DNA of 64,000 nt from Lacunisphaera sp. (GTDB lineage: Bacteria > Verrucomicrobiota > Verrucomicrobiia > Opitutales > Opitutaceae). Shown one piece after another: positions 28,803 through 37,735 of the stretch; positions within the stretch are counted from its first letter, which is position 1; the number at the start of each line of letters is the position of its first letter. The stretch lies in assembly GCA_009695095.1 (NCBI GenBank), contig SIBQ01000012.1, positions 1 to 64,000 on the forward strand, read 5' to 3'. Under the pieces are notes generated by a model. It was not told the origin of the DNA. It made no database searches and was given only the letters and a program-made list of their open reading frames with translations. A program made the translations under genes and the position numbers.

Positions 28803-29406
28803 GGCCACGCCGGCGGGTTGCTACAGACGTGTAAACTGGCTGGCCGGAGGCCGGAAGAATTGAACGGTCCAGCCCCTGGCTGCGTCTGTCCCGTTGTAGT
28901 ATGCTAGTGTGTTAGGTGTAGGGCCGTCTAGGGGTAGACGGCCCTACTTACGCCCCCCCTCGCAGCCTCACCGCCGCGGGCAATGATGTTGCCGAGCCTC
29001 GTGTTGGAGATCGTGAACGCAAAGATGGCAAGCCCGGGACACAGGAAGCAGATGGCCATCCTCGTCGAGCACGACGGGATGTGCTCCCGGTGGACAGCAT
29101 ATCGGTATCCGAGCCTGGGCCGTTCCGCCCATCGCCATCTGGCCGATCACCGTGCCCGAAACGGGAGCGGCTGGTCATACGCAGACATGAACTCGAGGCC
29201 CTGCCTCTCCACTATGGCTATCGCCGGATCGCCAAGTCCTTGGCGAAGTCGTTCCATCGCTATGGAATCACCGAGACCGTGGAGCGCGAGGTGAGCGCCT
29301 TCGCATGCGAAGGCCCAGACCGAGGCCACTGGTGGCGCCAGTCCCAAGTGCGGTTTTATTTTTTAAGCATGGCAGATATTCCCGACGCGCGGACATCTGC
29401 CGGCGG
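28803..29406. other. 600-base gap with protein fragments of unknown origin
   Basis: No intact gene. On the minus strand, three different frames in turn give plausible protein-like pieces, for example FLCPGLAIFAFTISNTRLGN near 28985-29045 and DSIAMERLRQGLGDPAIAIV near 29210-29260, as expected for a decayed membrane or transport gene with multiple frameshifts. I cannot name the family. Confidence 0.35.
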
Positions 29407-29967
29407 TCACTTCATCTTATGGTCGGGATCGTTGGCTTTCGTATACCGGTCAAGTTTGGCGGGATCCTTCGGCCAGTCCGGCCGCAGACGCACATCCTGG
29501 TCGCCGGCCACCAAACCCGGCGCGGCATGCCCGCCTTGGGCGGAAGCCGGCCGTATCTCCCACCAGCACTGGCCGCGGTGGTTGTGCTCGTGGTCCACGA
29601 CATAACCGGCCTCGCTAAGCATCGGCCCGGTCCAACCCATGCAATGATCGCAATAATCGCGGTAATTATTCAGTCCGTTGCGCAACAAAAATCCCCGCGA
29701 TGGACAGTCATGGAAGTCCATGCGGTACACATCCTCGCGGTGGGAGATGTTAAACCCAAGACTGGGCGACTCCTCCAGGAGCGTATGACCCCAGTATTTC
29801 AGCATGCCCGGAATCCCCTCGTTACGGATCAGGTCGCGCGCATGACGCTGGGAGTCATGGTTGATGGCCTCGTTCCAATACTCCCGCACCAAGGCGTGCC
29901 CCCCGGTCCGCTCCAGCCAGCCGAAGGTCCACTCGTAGTGGCCACAGAAATCATAACAACCGATCAT
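29407..29967 (-). CDS. Cysteine-motif protein B, ATC-hydrolase-like (paralogous pair)
   Basis: A 186-residue cytosolic protein whose key segment is DCPSRGFLL...YRDYCDHCMGW...NHRGQCWWEI. The layout CP-(about 16)-YC.HC-(about 25)-G.CWW matches that of the upstream protein at 29964. The general pattern resembles the L-2-amino-thiazoline-4-carboxylate hydrolase-like family (conserved CP, a second cysteine pair and a late C), which would imply a cysteine-dependent hydrolase; that assignment is tentative. The ATG at 29967 overlaps the previous stop (ATGA) and has a perfect AAGGAGG seven bases upstream, so equal-stoichiometry expression is likely. Confidence 0.6.
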   Translation of the reverse strand: MIGCYDFCGHYEWTFGWLERTGGHALVREYWNEAINHDSQRHARDLIRNEGIPGMLKYWGHTLLEESPSLGFNISHREDVYRMDFHDCPSRGFLLRNGLNNYRDYCDHCMGWTGPMLSEAGYVVDHEHNHRGQCWWEIRPASAQGGHAAPGLVAGDQDVRLRPDWPKDPAKLDRYTKANDPDHKMK

Positions 29968-30476
29968 AAACAGGCCTCCTTGATTTGTTGCAGATCTTGG
30001 GGCGCGAGGCCGGCGGCAGGCCGCGCATAAGTGTGGCAGCAACTGCCGTTGCCACCGCTGAGCCGCATGGTCAGGCCGGCCGCCTCGGCGCGAGCGGAAC
30101 CGAGATAGTAACAATGCTGGCAATATTCGCGCACAATCTCGCGCCCGCCCGCCCGCAGGTGCTTGAGGGCGGGGCATTCCCGCACCCGCACTTCCACCCG
30201 ATCCGGCTGCTCGACGACCTCCACCGCCGAACCCGGCTCGGCCGCGAAAAATGCCCGCCAGTAACGGGCGACCGCGTTGAGACCGCCCTTCGACCACTGC
30301 CGGTTCACCGGGGCGAAATAGCCGCGACCCATTTCTTCCAGGTAACGCTGCCAGACATCCCGGCCCAGCCGCCTGAGCATGAAGCGAAAGGTCGAATTGA
30401 CCGCGTAGTAGAAGTCCGGGGATCCCTGGGGCTTCGTATCAGTGTACGGCAAGTCGGATGCGACGGGTTGGTTCAT
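29964..30476 (-). CDS. Cysteine-motif protein A, ATC-hydrolase-like (paralogous pair)
   Basis: A 170-residue protein with ECPALKHL...VREYCQHCYYL...GNGSCCHTYAR, the same cysteine architecture as its downstream neighbour. The N-terminal half (PDFYYAVNSTFRFMLRRLGR, DVWQRYLEEMGRGYFAPV) is helical, and the C-terminal half carries the cysteines. I use the ATG at 30476, with GGAG nine bases upstream; an in-frame start at 30506 is also possible. It follows the FGGY kinase gene by 243 bases on the same strand. A heterodimeric enzyme formed by A and B is an inference from the overlap and paralogy. Confidence 0.6.
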   Translation of the reverse strand: MNQPVASDLPYTDTKPQGSPDFYYAVNSTFRFMLRRLGRDVWQRYLEEMGRGYFAPVNRQWSKGGLNAVARYWRAFFAAEPGSAVEVVEQPDRVEVRVRECPALKHLRAGGREIVREYCQHCYYLGSARAEAAGLTMRLSGGNGSCCHTYARPAAGLAPQDLQQIKEACL

Positions 30477-30719
30477 AAGAAAATTCTCCAGGGAGGGCCG
30501 GCTCAAACAAGGTGGCGGTAAAATTTACGGGGTGAAAGGGAGCAGTGTGGAAAGCCGGTGCATTGGCAACAATAACTTCACCATCGCCAATGGCATGCCG
30601 GTGCTTCCGCGCGCGACTGGTCGGCGTAAATTGCCGGAATTCCACGCCTGCCCTACTCAGGGGCGCTACACTATCTGGAGTTAGTTTGACCATAGGGGAA
30701 AGCGCGCTGGGCAATTCCG

Positions 30720-32102
30720 CTATGGTCGCTCAAGTCCGAAACGCTTTCCGGCATAAATTGCAACAGCGGGCGCCTGTGGCTCGACTACGCGGTCGCTGTG
30801 AACCATGGCGAGAAGCGCGTCGGTGTGACTGCCATGAACCCCCGCCGCGACTGCGCCAAACGCTGCCGCCCCAAGGCAGGCGCGCTCGTGGCACCGCGGA
30901 GCGATGATGGTGGCATCGAGCATGTCAGCGTTGATTTGCAGCCAGGTATCGCTGCGCGCACCGCCGCCGGTGGCGATCACCCGGCGCACGGCCCGCACGC
31001 CCTGCACTCGGCGCAACAGCGTTCGCTGCGTCGCGCTGATCCGCTCCATCAAACCGCGCACGATCGCGGCATGCCGCAGGTCCGCATCCTCCCCTGCCAC
31101 GGATTCTGGTAAGGCGCCCGGTGACACCGTGGCCGCCAAGGCCACCAACTGAGTAATGCTAAGGTGAGAGGCAAATTGCCGCTGATAGTCTTCGAGCTGG
31201 TTTGCCCCCGCCGGATCAAAGGCTAGCCGATAGAACCTTCCGTCCAAGTGCGGGCCATGGTAACAATCCGCCACCGGCTCGACCGCGTCCACCAGCATCA
31301 TTGCGGCCAAGACGCTACCCGTGGAGATGCTGGCGCCGGCCAGCCGATCAAGACCAGATCCGATCGCGGCCACGTGGTGGTCCAAGCCGCCCACGGCAAA
31401 ACACACCCCGGGCGGCAGGCCTATGAAATCCAGCGCGCGAGGCACGGTCCGACCACACGGTGTCCCTAGCCGCAGCGGAAGTGATAACGCGGTGCGCGGC
31501 ACAGCAAAGAATTCCAGCGCCTCCGTCCACCACTCGCCCTTGGCGGTCGAATAAAGCCCGGTAAATGCCGCCGTGCTCCCGTCACCCACCACCTCGCCCG
31601 TCAACGCAAAGGTAAAATAATCTGACAGTGTCATCACCCGCGCTGTTCGCGCCCAGAGGGCGGGCTCATGGCGCTGATACCAGCGCCACTTTACTGATGC
31701 GCACTCCGGCGCCAGGCCGGCTAAGCCCGTCGTGCGCTGAAATCGCTCTGAGTGAGCAAATTCGCCGACCTCCATATCCAGGGGATGCGCTCTCCGATCA
31801 GTCCAAATGATCAGTGGTGTGAGTGGCTCGTCGTTGCGGTCGAGCAGGACGAACGTGTTGGCTTGCGAAGAATAAGACATCCCCACGATATCCTTCGCGC
31901 TCGCGTTCGCCTGGCGCAGGGCGTCGGCCAGACCTTGACGCAGCAGACGCCAAAAATCGCCCACGGGCAGTTCGCTCCGCCCCGGCAACGGTGACGCTTT
32001 AGCAACGGCAATGCGACCGAGGCCTCTTTGCGCACCAAAAGCATCGAAGAGGCCAACCTTAAAGTAGGTAGTACCGAAATCGATGCCGAGTAACAGGGCC
32101 AT
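30720..32102 (-). CDS. FGGY-family carbohydrate kinase
   Basis: An ATP-dependent sugar or polyol kinase, 460 residues. The N-terminal phosphate loop is LLGIDFGTTYFKVGLFD. The family regions IIWTDRRA, GGLDHHVAAIGSG and SISTGSV are seen, and the C-terminal adenosine-binding segment is VIATGGGARSDTWLQINADM. It is slightly shorter than xylulokinase (about 480-500) and the substrate cannot be fixed. The start is 17 bases after the ceramidase-like gene, so it is in the same operon; two small paralogous cysteine proteins follow. Confidence 0.86.
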   Translation of the reverse strand: MALLLGIDFGTTYFKVGLFDAFGAQRGLGRIAVAKASPLPGRSELPVGDFWRLLRQGLADALRQANASAKDIVGMSYSSQANTFVLLDRNDEPLTPLIIWTDRRAHPLDMEVGEFAHSERFQRTTGLAGLAPECASVKWRWYQRHEPALWARTARVMTLSDYFTFALTGEVVGDGSTAAFTGLYSTAKGEWWTEALEFFAVPRTALSLPLRLGTPCGRTVPRALDFIGLPPGVCFAVGGLDHHVAAIGSGLDRLAGASISTGSVLAAMMLVDAVEPVADCYHGPHLDGRFYRLAFDPAGANQLEDYQRQFASHLSITQLVALAATVSPGALPESVAGEDADLRHAAIVRGLMERISATQRTLLRRVQGVRAVRRVIATGGGARSDTWLQINADMLDATIIAPRCHERACLGAAAFGAVAAGVHGSHTDALLAMVHSDRVVEPQAPAVAIYAGKRFGLERP

Positions 32103-32119
32103 GGCGCAACGGGGATTTA

Positions 32120-33460
32120 TTATTGATCGACTAATAAGGCGAGGGTCGCGGTGACGACCCGCAGACCGTTTTCCGGACTAAACAGCGCGTTTGTTGCTTC
32201 ATATCCCCCGCGAGCGGCTGCCTCGGGCGTGACTATGTAGCCTTGCAGCTCGCCGTTAGCCATCGTGATGACAAAGGTCATGGGAACGCGGGCTTTTACC
32301 TCGAGCGCATATTCCACGAAAAACTCGCCAGGCCAGAAAACAAAATTCCAAGGCCCAAGCTGAATCACTTGAATCTCCGCCGGCGTGCAATTGGCGGCAG
32401 CGACTTCAAGCCGTCCGTCCGCCTTGGCCCGAGCCAGCGCCACCGCCTCCTCTGTGCCAAACCAATCACACTCGGCGGTGCGCACCGCCGCCCGCGGGGC
32501 CTGCGCGGCACGGAGCGCCTCAAACCGCGCCTTGACCTCGTGCGCCCGTGTTTCGGCTTCCTCCATAGAGGGTAAAGCGCGCATTTGCAGTTCGACATGC
32601 GTGCTGCGCACCCGCACCGGCAAGGCTTGGGTGTAGGCGATGCTCGAAAATACTCCTGCGATGGCCACCCCGAGCTTTTCCCCCAGCCGGCGGGCCTCCG
32701 GGAAGGTATTTTCCCTGGTAACGTGACGCGGGCTCTGATTGCCCGAGGCGCCGTTGTGATAGAGGACGGGACAATGTTTTGGCAGTATCCCCCGCGCCCG
32801 CAAATATTGCCGGGTAAAGTGAGGAAAATCGCCGCTGATCAACGTCGAGTCTTCGTGCAGCACGGTGGGGTGCATCGCGTAGACAACCATACAAGCCAGT
32901 GGCCTGTGGTCCGCCATCGCCCGCACGATGAAAACGGGAACCTCCGGATCCGCCGGGCCGGCCGGATCATGGCGGTTCGTGCCCACGCCCTCCGCGCGGG
33001 CAACCGCCAGGCCCGCCTCGGCGGGCAGGGCGGAACGAACTGCCTCACAACCCACCTCAACCATGCTATCGGCCACCCATTTCAAATAAGAGGGATCGGC
33101 TTTCGGGACCACCGGGTCGGCGGTGTTGCTCAAGTAGTCGAGCATCACGGGCCCGGAATGCGTGTGCGTTGCCGTGATGGCAATCGCTCCGGTCGGCACC
33201 CCAGTCCTGATGCTGATGCGACGGCGCACATCGTTAACGAGTTGCTTGCCGACGAAGATCAGGTCATTCGCGATGAAGAGCACCTTCTGGTCCTCATGCC
33301 ACAGGAAGAGCGCCCCGGTCTCCAGCTGATCGTGCACGCCGGTGCTGAAACGCGGCACATGCGGATAGCCAAATAGAAAGACGCTGTCCTGCGGCGTTAG
33401 CATGGCCGTGGCGGCGCCAGCCCAAAGAGTGGGGTCCGCCGAATGAGAACTAGTCTGCAT
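32120..33460 (-). CDS. Neutral/alkaline ceramidase-like hydrolase
   Basis: A 446-residue protein with the N-terminal fold of neutral ceramidases. WAGAATAMLTP opens it. The metal motif THTHSGP, the second histidine segment YAMHPTVLHEDSTLISGDF and YHNGASGNQSPRH are all conserved. It lacks a signal peptide and the ceramidase C-terminal domain, so it is probably a cytosolic zinc amidase/hydrolase acting on a small molecule rather than on ceramide. Relatives in sugar-catabolism clusters have no firm function. It is first gene of the minus-strand operon and divergent from the DeoR regulator, 105 bases away. Confidence 0.8.
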   Translation of the reverse strand: MQTSSHSADPTLWAGAATAMLTPQDSVFLFGYPHVPRFSTGVHDQLETGALFLWHEDQKVLFIANDLIFVGKQLVNDVRRRISIRTGVPTGAIAITATHTHSGPVMLDYLSNTADPVVPKADPSYLKWVADSMVEVGCEAVRSALPAEAGLAVARAEGVGTNRHDPAGPADPEVPVFIVRAMADHRPLACMVVYAMHPTVLHEDSTLISGDFPHFTRQYLRARGILPKHCPVLYHNGASGNQSPRHVTRENTFPEARRLGEKLGVAIAGVFSSIAYTQALPVRVRSTHVELQMRALPSMEEAETRAHEVKARFEALRAAQAPRAAVRTAECDWFGTEEAVALARAKADGRLEVAAANCTPAEIQVIQLGPWNFVFWPGEFFVEYALEVKARVPMTFVITMANGELQGYIVTPEAAARGGYEATNALFSPENGLRVVTATLALLVDQ

Positions 33461-33565
33461 AAGGAACCGCCTAGCGTGCCGCGCGCGCGCTGCGTGTAAA
33501 TGTTATAATATGTTCGTTTTCCTATTTAGTTGACTTTTAATCACATTAATCGGCCTATCGTTTAG
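33461..33565. promoter_or_regulatory. Divergent promoter with putative DeoR-type operator
   Basis: This AT-rich 105-base gap separates the ceramidase-like gene from the DeoR regulator. TGTTCGTTTTCC at 33511-33522 matches the TTCGTTT half-site seen in many DeoR-family operators (for example GlpR and AgaR sites). TATAAT at 33504-33509 and its minus-strand counterpart TATTATAAC could serve as -10 boxes, and TTGACT at 33530-33535 could serve as a plus-strand -35. Autoregulation and control of both operons by the regulator is an inference. Confidence 0.5.
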
Positions 33566-34342
33566 GTGAGAAATCTGCCCCCCGCCGTGCGCCAGACCCA
33601 GATTCGCGAACGCTTTGCCTCGCGGTCGGGGGTGTCCGTCTCGGGGTTGGCGCGCGAATTCGATGTGAGCGGGATGACGATCCGGCGCGATCTCGCCGCC
33701 CTCGAGGGCACGGCGAACATCCAGCGCACCCATGGGGGTGCCGTCCTTACCCAGCGGATGATGCTGGAGTTCGACTACCGCGGCCGCCGCGAGCACAACC
33801 GCGCCGCCAAGCAGGCCATCGCGGCCGAGGCGCGGAAACTCGTGCAGCCCGGCCAGCGCCTGCTCCTTGACACCGGTACTACCACGCTCGAACTCGCCGC
33901 CCTCTTGAAGGACGCCCAAAATCTCACCATCATCACCCCGAGCCTCGCGGTCGCTTCCGAGTTGCAGCATGCACCGGGCGTCGAGGTGATTCTTCTCGGA
34001 GGGGTGATCCGCCGCGGCAGCCCCGACCTGACGGGCCCAGTGACCGAGCACTGCCTCGAACTTTTTGCCGCCGACCTCGCCTTTCAGGGGGCGGACGCCA
34101 TCGGCAACGACGGCACAATCTACAACTCCGATCTCCGCCTAGCCCGCGTGGACAAGATCATGCGCCGGGTGGCAAACCGGTTCTGTGTCCTGGCCGACCA
34201 TACCAAGATCGGCCTTACGGCCCTCGCCCGCAACGGTACGCTGGCCGACGTCGATTATTTTATCACCAACACCGCCGCCCCCGCCGCGGCGCTCAAGCGC
34301 TTCGCCCGGCTCGGGCCTCAGGTCATCACCGTCAGCCCCTAA
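33566..34342 (+). CDS. DeoR-family transcriptional regulator
   Basis: A 258-residue repressor. The N-terminal helix-turn-helix (VSVSGLAREFDVSGMTIRRD, then LAALEG...RTHGGAV) is the DeoR signature. The C-terminal domain contains the sugar-phosphate-binding LLDTGTTTLELAALL and VEVILLGGVIRRGS. The start is taken as GTG at 33566 and is uncertain. Ten bases after its stop the class III aminotransferase begins, so it heads the plus-strand operon while facing the ceramidase-like/kinase operon. A phosphorylated sugar, perhaps the kinase product, is the likely inducer. Confidence 0.88.
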   Translation: MRNLPPAVRQTQIRERFASRSGVSVSGLAREFDVSGMTIRRDLAALEGTANIQRTHGGAVLTQRMMLEFDYRGRREHNRAAKQAIAAEARKLVQPGQRLLLDTGTTTLELAALLKDAQNLTIITPSLAVASELQHAPGVEVILLGGVIRRGSPDLTGPVTEHCLELFAADLAFQGADAIGNDGTIYNSDLRLARVDKIMRRVANRFCVLADHTKIGLTALARNGTLADVDYFITNTAAPAAALKRFARLGPQVITVSP

Positions 34343-34352
34343 ACTTTCCTTC

Positions 34353-35738
34353 ATGAATACCACTCCACTTGAATCCTTCTCCCTCGACTGGGGACGCGTC
34401 GATCTGCAGCGCGTCCCTCATCTGCCTGTCCCGCCACCGGGACCGCTCTCGAAGCACTGGCACGACCGCTGCACGAAGCACTTCAAGGGGCTCAGCAGTC
34501 AGGTGAAGCTATTTCCCGTCTCCTTCGAGTCGGGCGCCGGTTGCGTCCTGCGCGATGTCGACGGCAACGAATACATCGATTTTTCCTCGGGCATCTACGT
34601 CACCACGCTGGGCCACTGTCATCCCAAGATCAGTGAAGGCATCGCCAAGGCCGCCGCGCAGCTGATGAACGCGCACGACTTTACCACGCCCATCAAAACC
34701 GAGCTGATGGAGAAGCTTGCCGCCATCCTCCCGGGTGATCTGAACGGATTCCAGCTCTACGACTCCGGCACCACCGCGGTGGAAGCCGGCATCCGCGTGC
34801 TCCGGGCCGCCACCAGCAAGCACGAGACCGTCAGCTGCTTCAATGATTTCCACGGCAAGACTTACGGCGCCGTCTCGCTCGGCCACATCCGCTCCCACGT
34901 CTACGGCGCGGTCCGGGCCCCCGGCGCGCACATGGTGCCTCGGCCGGATCCCTATCGTCCGGTTTGGGCCAAGCCCGACGGCTCGATCGACACCGACAAA
35001 TATATCGAATTCTACGGCCAATACCTCGACAAGGGCACCATCGGCGCGGTCGCCGGCTTCGTGCTCGAGCCCATCCAAGGCTGGGGTGGCTCCGTCATGC
35101 CACCGGATGATTTTTTCCCGAAACTCCGAAAGTTCTGCGACGCCCGCAAAATCCTACTCATGGCCGATGAGGTGCTCACCAGCTGGGGTCGCACCGGCAA
35201 GTGGCTCGCCATGGAGCACTGGGGTGTCGTGCCCGATGTCGTCACGCTGGGCAAGGGCTTCGGCAACGGTTTCCCTGTCACCTGCGTCGCCGTGCGTGAA
35301 CCGTTCAAGGAGTGCTTCGAGAGCATCTCCGCCTCGAGTAGTTACGGCGGCAACCCCATGGCCTGCACCGCTGCTCTTATCTCCACCCAGATTATTGAGG
35401 AGGAAAATCTACTCGAGCACGCGACGCACCTCGGCAACCTCGCCCTCAAGCGCATGGAGCGCATGAAACAGCAGCACAAAATCATCGGCGATGTTCGCGC
35501 CAAAGGCTGCCTCATGGGCATCGAACTCGTGAAGGATCGCGCCACCAAGGAGCCTTTCGATCAGGCCGGCACCCTGGTTTATCAGAAGGCGTTCCGCAGG
35601 GGCCTCGCCTGGATTCCAGCCGGCCACATCCTCCGCATGAGCCCGCCCATTGTCATGGACGAAACCACGCTGCTCAAGGGCCTCGATCTCATCGACCAAG
35701 CCATCGGCGAAACAGCCCAGGAACTGGGCTATTCCTGA
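34353..35738 (+). CDS. Class III aminotransferase (PLP-dependent)
   Basis: A 461-residue fold type I transaminase related to 4-aminobutyrate and 2,2-dialkylglycine aminotransferases. Landmarks are FSSGIYVTTLGHCHPKI, LYDSGTTAVEAGIRVLRAAT, MADEVLTSWGRTGKW (cofactor Asp) and the Schiff-base lysine in VTLGKGFGNGFPVT. I start at the ATG at 34353; the open frame upstream overlaps the regulator gene. It lies between a DeoR regulator and an aldolase, so the amino donor or acceptor is probably a sugar-derived carbonyl. The precise substrate is not evident. Confidence 0.88.
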   Translation: MNTTPLESFSLDWGRVDLQRVPHLPVPPPGPLSKHWHDRCTKHFKGLSSQVKLFPVSFESGAGCVLRDVDGNEYIDFSSGIYVTTLGHCHPKISEGIAKAAAQLMNAHDFTTPIKTELMEKLAAILPGDLNGFQLYDSGTTAVEAGIRVLRAATSKHETVSCFNDFHGKTYGAVSLGHIRSHVYGAVRAPGAHMVPRPDPYRPVWAKPDGSIDTDKYIEFYGQYLDKGTIGAVAGFVLEPIQGWGGSVMPPDDFFPKLRKFCDARKILLMADEVLTSWGRTGKWLAMEHWGVVPDVVTLGKGFGNGFPVTCVAVREPFKECFESISASSSYGGNPMACTAALISTQIIEEENLLEHATHLGNLALKRMERMKQQHKIIGDVRAKGCLMGIELVKDRATKEPFDQAGTLVYQKAFRRGLAWIPAGHILRMSPPIVMDETTLLKGLDLIDQAIGETAQELGYS

Positions 35739-35757
35739 GCCGCCCACCCTCTTCCGC

Positions 35758-36588
35758 ATGACTGCCTACCGACTCAAGCGACTGTTCCACACACGCACGC
35801 GCCGCTGTTTCGATGTCGCGATCGACCACGGAATTTTCAACGAATACGGATTCCTCGCTGGCATTGAGAACATCGAACACGCCGTTGCCACGGTTGCTGC
35901 AGCCGCACCCGATGCTGTTCAGCTCAGCATCGGCCAGGCCCGGCATCTTCAGAATCTCCTCGGCCGGTTTAAGCCCTCACTCGTACTTCGCGTCGATGTC
36001 GCCAACGTCTACGGCGCGAAGCTACCGCGCAAACTCCACTGTCGCATGATCGACGATGCCGTCGAGCAGGCACTGCGCCTCGACGCTGCGTGCATGTGCG
36101 TCAATCTTTTCCAAATCCCCGGTGAGCCGGAAGTAGGCGAGGACTGTGTGAACAACATCCTCCGGCTCAAACCACTAAGCGACCGCTATGGGATGCCCAT
36201 GATGATCGAGCCCCTCGTCTTCCAGCCTAATGAAAAGACCGGCGGCTACATGGTCGATGGTGACGAGAAGAAAATCATTCCGCTCGTGCGCCAGGCGGTC
36301 GAACTCGGTGCCGATGTCGTCAAGGCTGATCCCACGGCCGACATCGGCATCTATCATAAGGTGATCGAATCAGCAAGCGGAATACCCGTGCTCGTGCGTG
36401 GCGGCGGCAAGGTAACCGATCGGGATATCCTCCAGCGCACCCACGACCTGCTTGCCCAAGGTGCCTCCGGTATCGTTTACGGCCGCAACATCATTCAGCA
36501 TCCGAATCCTGCCGCCATCACCCATGCACTCATGGCCGTGGTGCACGATGGCGCCTCCGCCGCGGAGGCGCTGAAATTCCTCGCCTGA
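35758..36588 (+). CDS. Class I aldolase, DhnA/DeoC-LacD (FbaB-like) family
   Basis: A 276-residue TIM-barrel Schiff-base aldolase. FDVAIDHGIFNEYGFL is the typical start (AxDHG), MIEPLVFQ is mid-barrel, and the lysine in GADVVKADPTADIG is the likely Schiff-base residue. RGGGKVTDRD and GIVYGRNIIQHPNP are the phosphate-binding end. It probably cleaves a phosphorylated ketose to a three-carbon phosphate plus an aldehyde. The ATG at 35758 is 19 bases after the aminotransferase. The 3' end of a second copy survives at 47601, next to nagA. Confidence 0.87.
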   Translation: MTAYRLKRLFHTRTRRCFDVAIDHGIFNEYGFLAGIENIEHAVATVAAAAPDAVQLSIGQARHLQNLLGRFKPSLVLRVDVANVYGAKLPRKLHCRMIDDAVEQALRLDAACMCVNLFQIPGEPEVGEDCVNNILRLKPLSDRYGMPMMIEPLVFQPNEKTGGYMVDGDEKKIIPLVRQAVELGADVVKADPTADIGIYHKVIESASGIPVLVRGGGKVTDRDILQRTHDLLAQGASGIVYGRNIIQHPNPAAITHALMAVVHDGASAAEALKFLA

Positions 36589-36595
36589 TTTTCCC

Positions 36596-37735
36596 ATGAA
36601 ATCTCCGTCAAATTCCTCTCCCGTCCGCATCGGTATCATCGGCGGCGGCCTGATGGGCCGCGAGGCCGCCAGCGCACTCGCCCGGTGGTTCACGCTGGTG
36701 GATTATCCCGTCCGCGCCGTGCTCATCGCGGTCTGCGATCTGCAACCCGGGCTGCTCGATTGGTTCCGGCAGGTGCCGACCGTGAAGCATCTGGATACGA
36801 ACCACCGCGATCTGCTCAAGCGTGACGACGTGGACGTGGTCTATGTGGCGGTGCCGCACCACCTGCACGAGGAGATCTACCTCGATGTGTTGCGCGCGGG
36901 AAAAGACCTCTTTGCAGAAAAACCCTTTGGCATCGACCTTGCCGCTTCGCGCCGCATCCGCGACGAGGCAGTTAAGCTCGGCCGTTTCGTACGCGTGTCG
37001 TCGGAGTTTCCCTTTCTGCCCGGCGTGCACCGCGCGTGGACACTGGCGGCCAGCGGATCGCTCGGCCGGATCATCGAAGCGCGCTGCGCCTTCTTGCATT
37101 CAAGCGATCTCGATCCCACCAAGCCGATCAACTGGAAGCGCCAGGCGAAGTACTGCGGCGAGATCGGCGTCATGGGTGACTTGGGCATGCATGTCACGCA
37201 CGTGCCGCTGCGACTCGGCTGGAAACCGGCGAGCGTTTACGCACAGCTGCAGAAAATCTATCCCACGCGACCCGATGGCAAGGGCGGCACGGCGGCCTGC
37301 GACACGTGGGACAACGCCACGCTGCACTGCACCGCACCCATCGCCGGTCATCCCACTCCGCTCACGCTGGAGATGAAGCGGCTCGCGCCGACCGAGACCA
37401 ACACTTGGATCTTCGAGGTGCTCGGCACCGATCGCGGGGTGCGTTTCTCGACGAAGGAGCCGAAAACTTTTTGGACCTACCGGCGTGACAAGGAACAGTG
37501 GTGGGAAAAGACGGATCTCGGTTTCGGCACGCCGTTCAAGACCATCACCGGCGGGATATTCGAGCCAGGCTTCCCCGACATCCTCCAGCAGATGTGGGCC
37601 GCCTTCATCGCCGAGCGCGCCGGGCTGCTCGGCGACAAGTTCGGCTGTGCCACACCCGACGAGGCGGTGGCGCACCACGAAATCTGGGCCGCCGCCCTGG
37701 TTTCGAATCAGGGGCAGAAGGTCGTCAGCCTGTAG
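36596..37735 (+). CDS. Gfo/Idh/MocA-family oxidoreductase
   Basis: A 379-residue NAD(P)-dependent sugar or cyclitol dehydrogenase. The Rossmann loop is IGIIGGGLMGREAASAL. The family motif is seen as GKDLFAEKPFGID (E-K-P). EIGVMGDLGMHVTHVPLRLG supplies the catalytic Asp-His pair (GDLGMH). It begins eight bases after the aldolase and ends the plus-strand operon. Likely substrate is a sugar, aminosugar or inositol derivative used in the same pathway. Confidence 0.87.
   Translation: MKSPSNSSPVRIGIIGGGLMGREAASALARWFTLVDYPVRAVLIAVCDLQPGLLDWFRQVPTVKHLDTNHRDLLKRDDVDVVYVAVPHHLHEEIYLDVLRAGKDLFAEKPFGIDLAASRRIRDEAVKLGRFVRVSSEFPFLPGVHRAWTLAASGSLGRIIEARCAFLHSSDLDPTKPINWKRQAKYCGEIGVMGDLGMHVTHVPLRLGWKPASVYAQLQKIYPTRPDGKGGTAACDTWDNATLHCTAPIAGHPTPLTLEMKRLAPTETNTWIFEVLGTDRGVRFSTKEPKTFWTYRRDKEQWWEKTDLGFGTPFKTITGGIFEPGFPDILQQMWAAFIAERAGLLGDKFGCATPDEAVAHHEIWAAALVSNQGQKVVSL

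Noticed and set aside
29081-29605. 174-codon plus-strand frame
   Set aside because: Its second half is antisense to cysteine-motif protein B and the first half has no conserved content.
30545-30620. Hairpin-like GCATTGGC/GCCAATGG sequence between the kinase and cysteine-protein genes
   Set aside because: Imperfect, with a long loop and no U-tract; not enough for a terminator or riboswitch claim.
33479-33494. GC dinucleotide run before the ceramidase-like gene
   Set aside because: Short simple repeat in GC-rich DNA; no sign of phase-variation structure.
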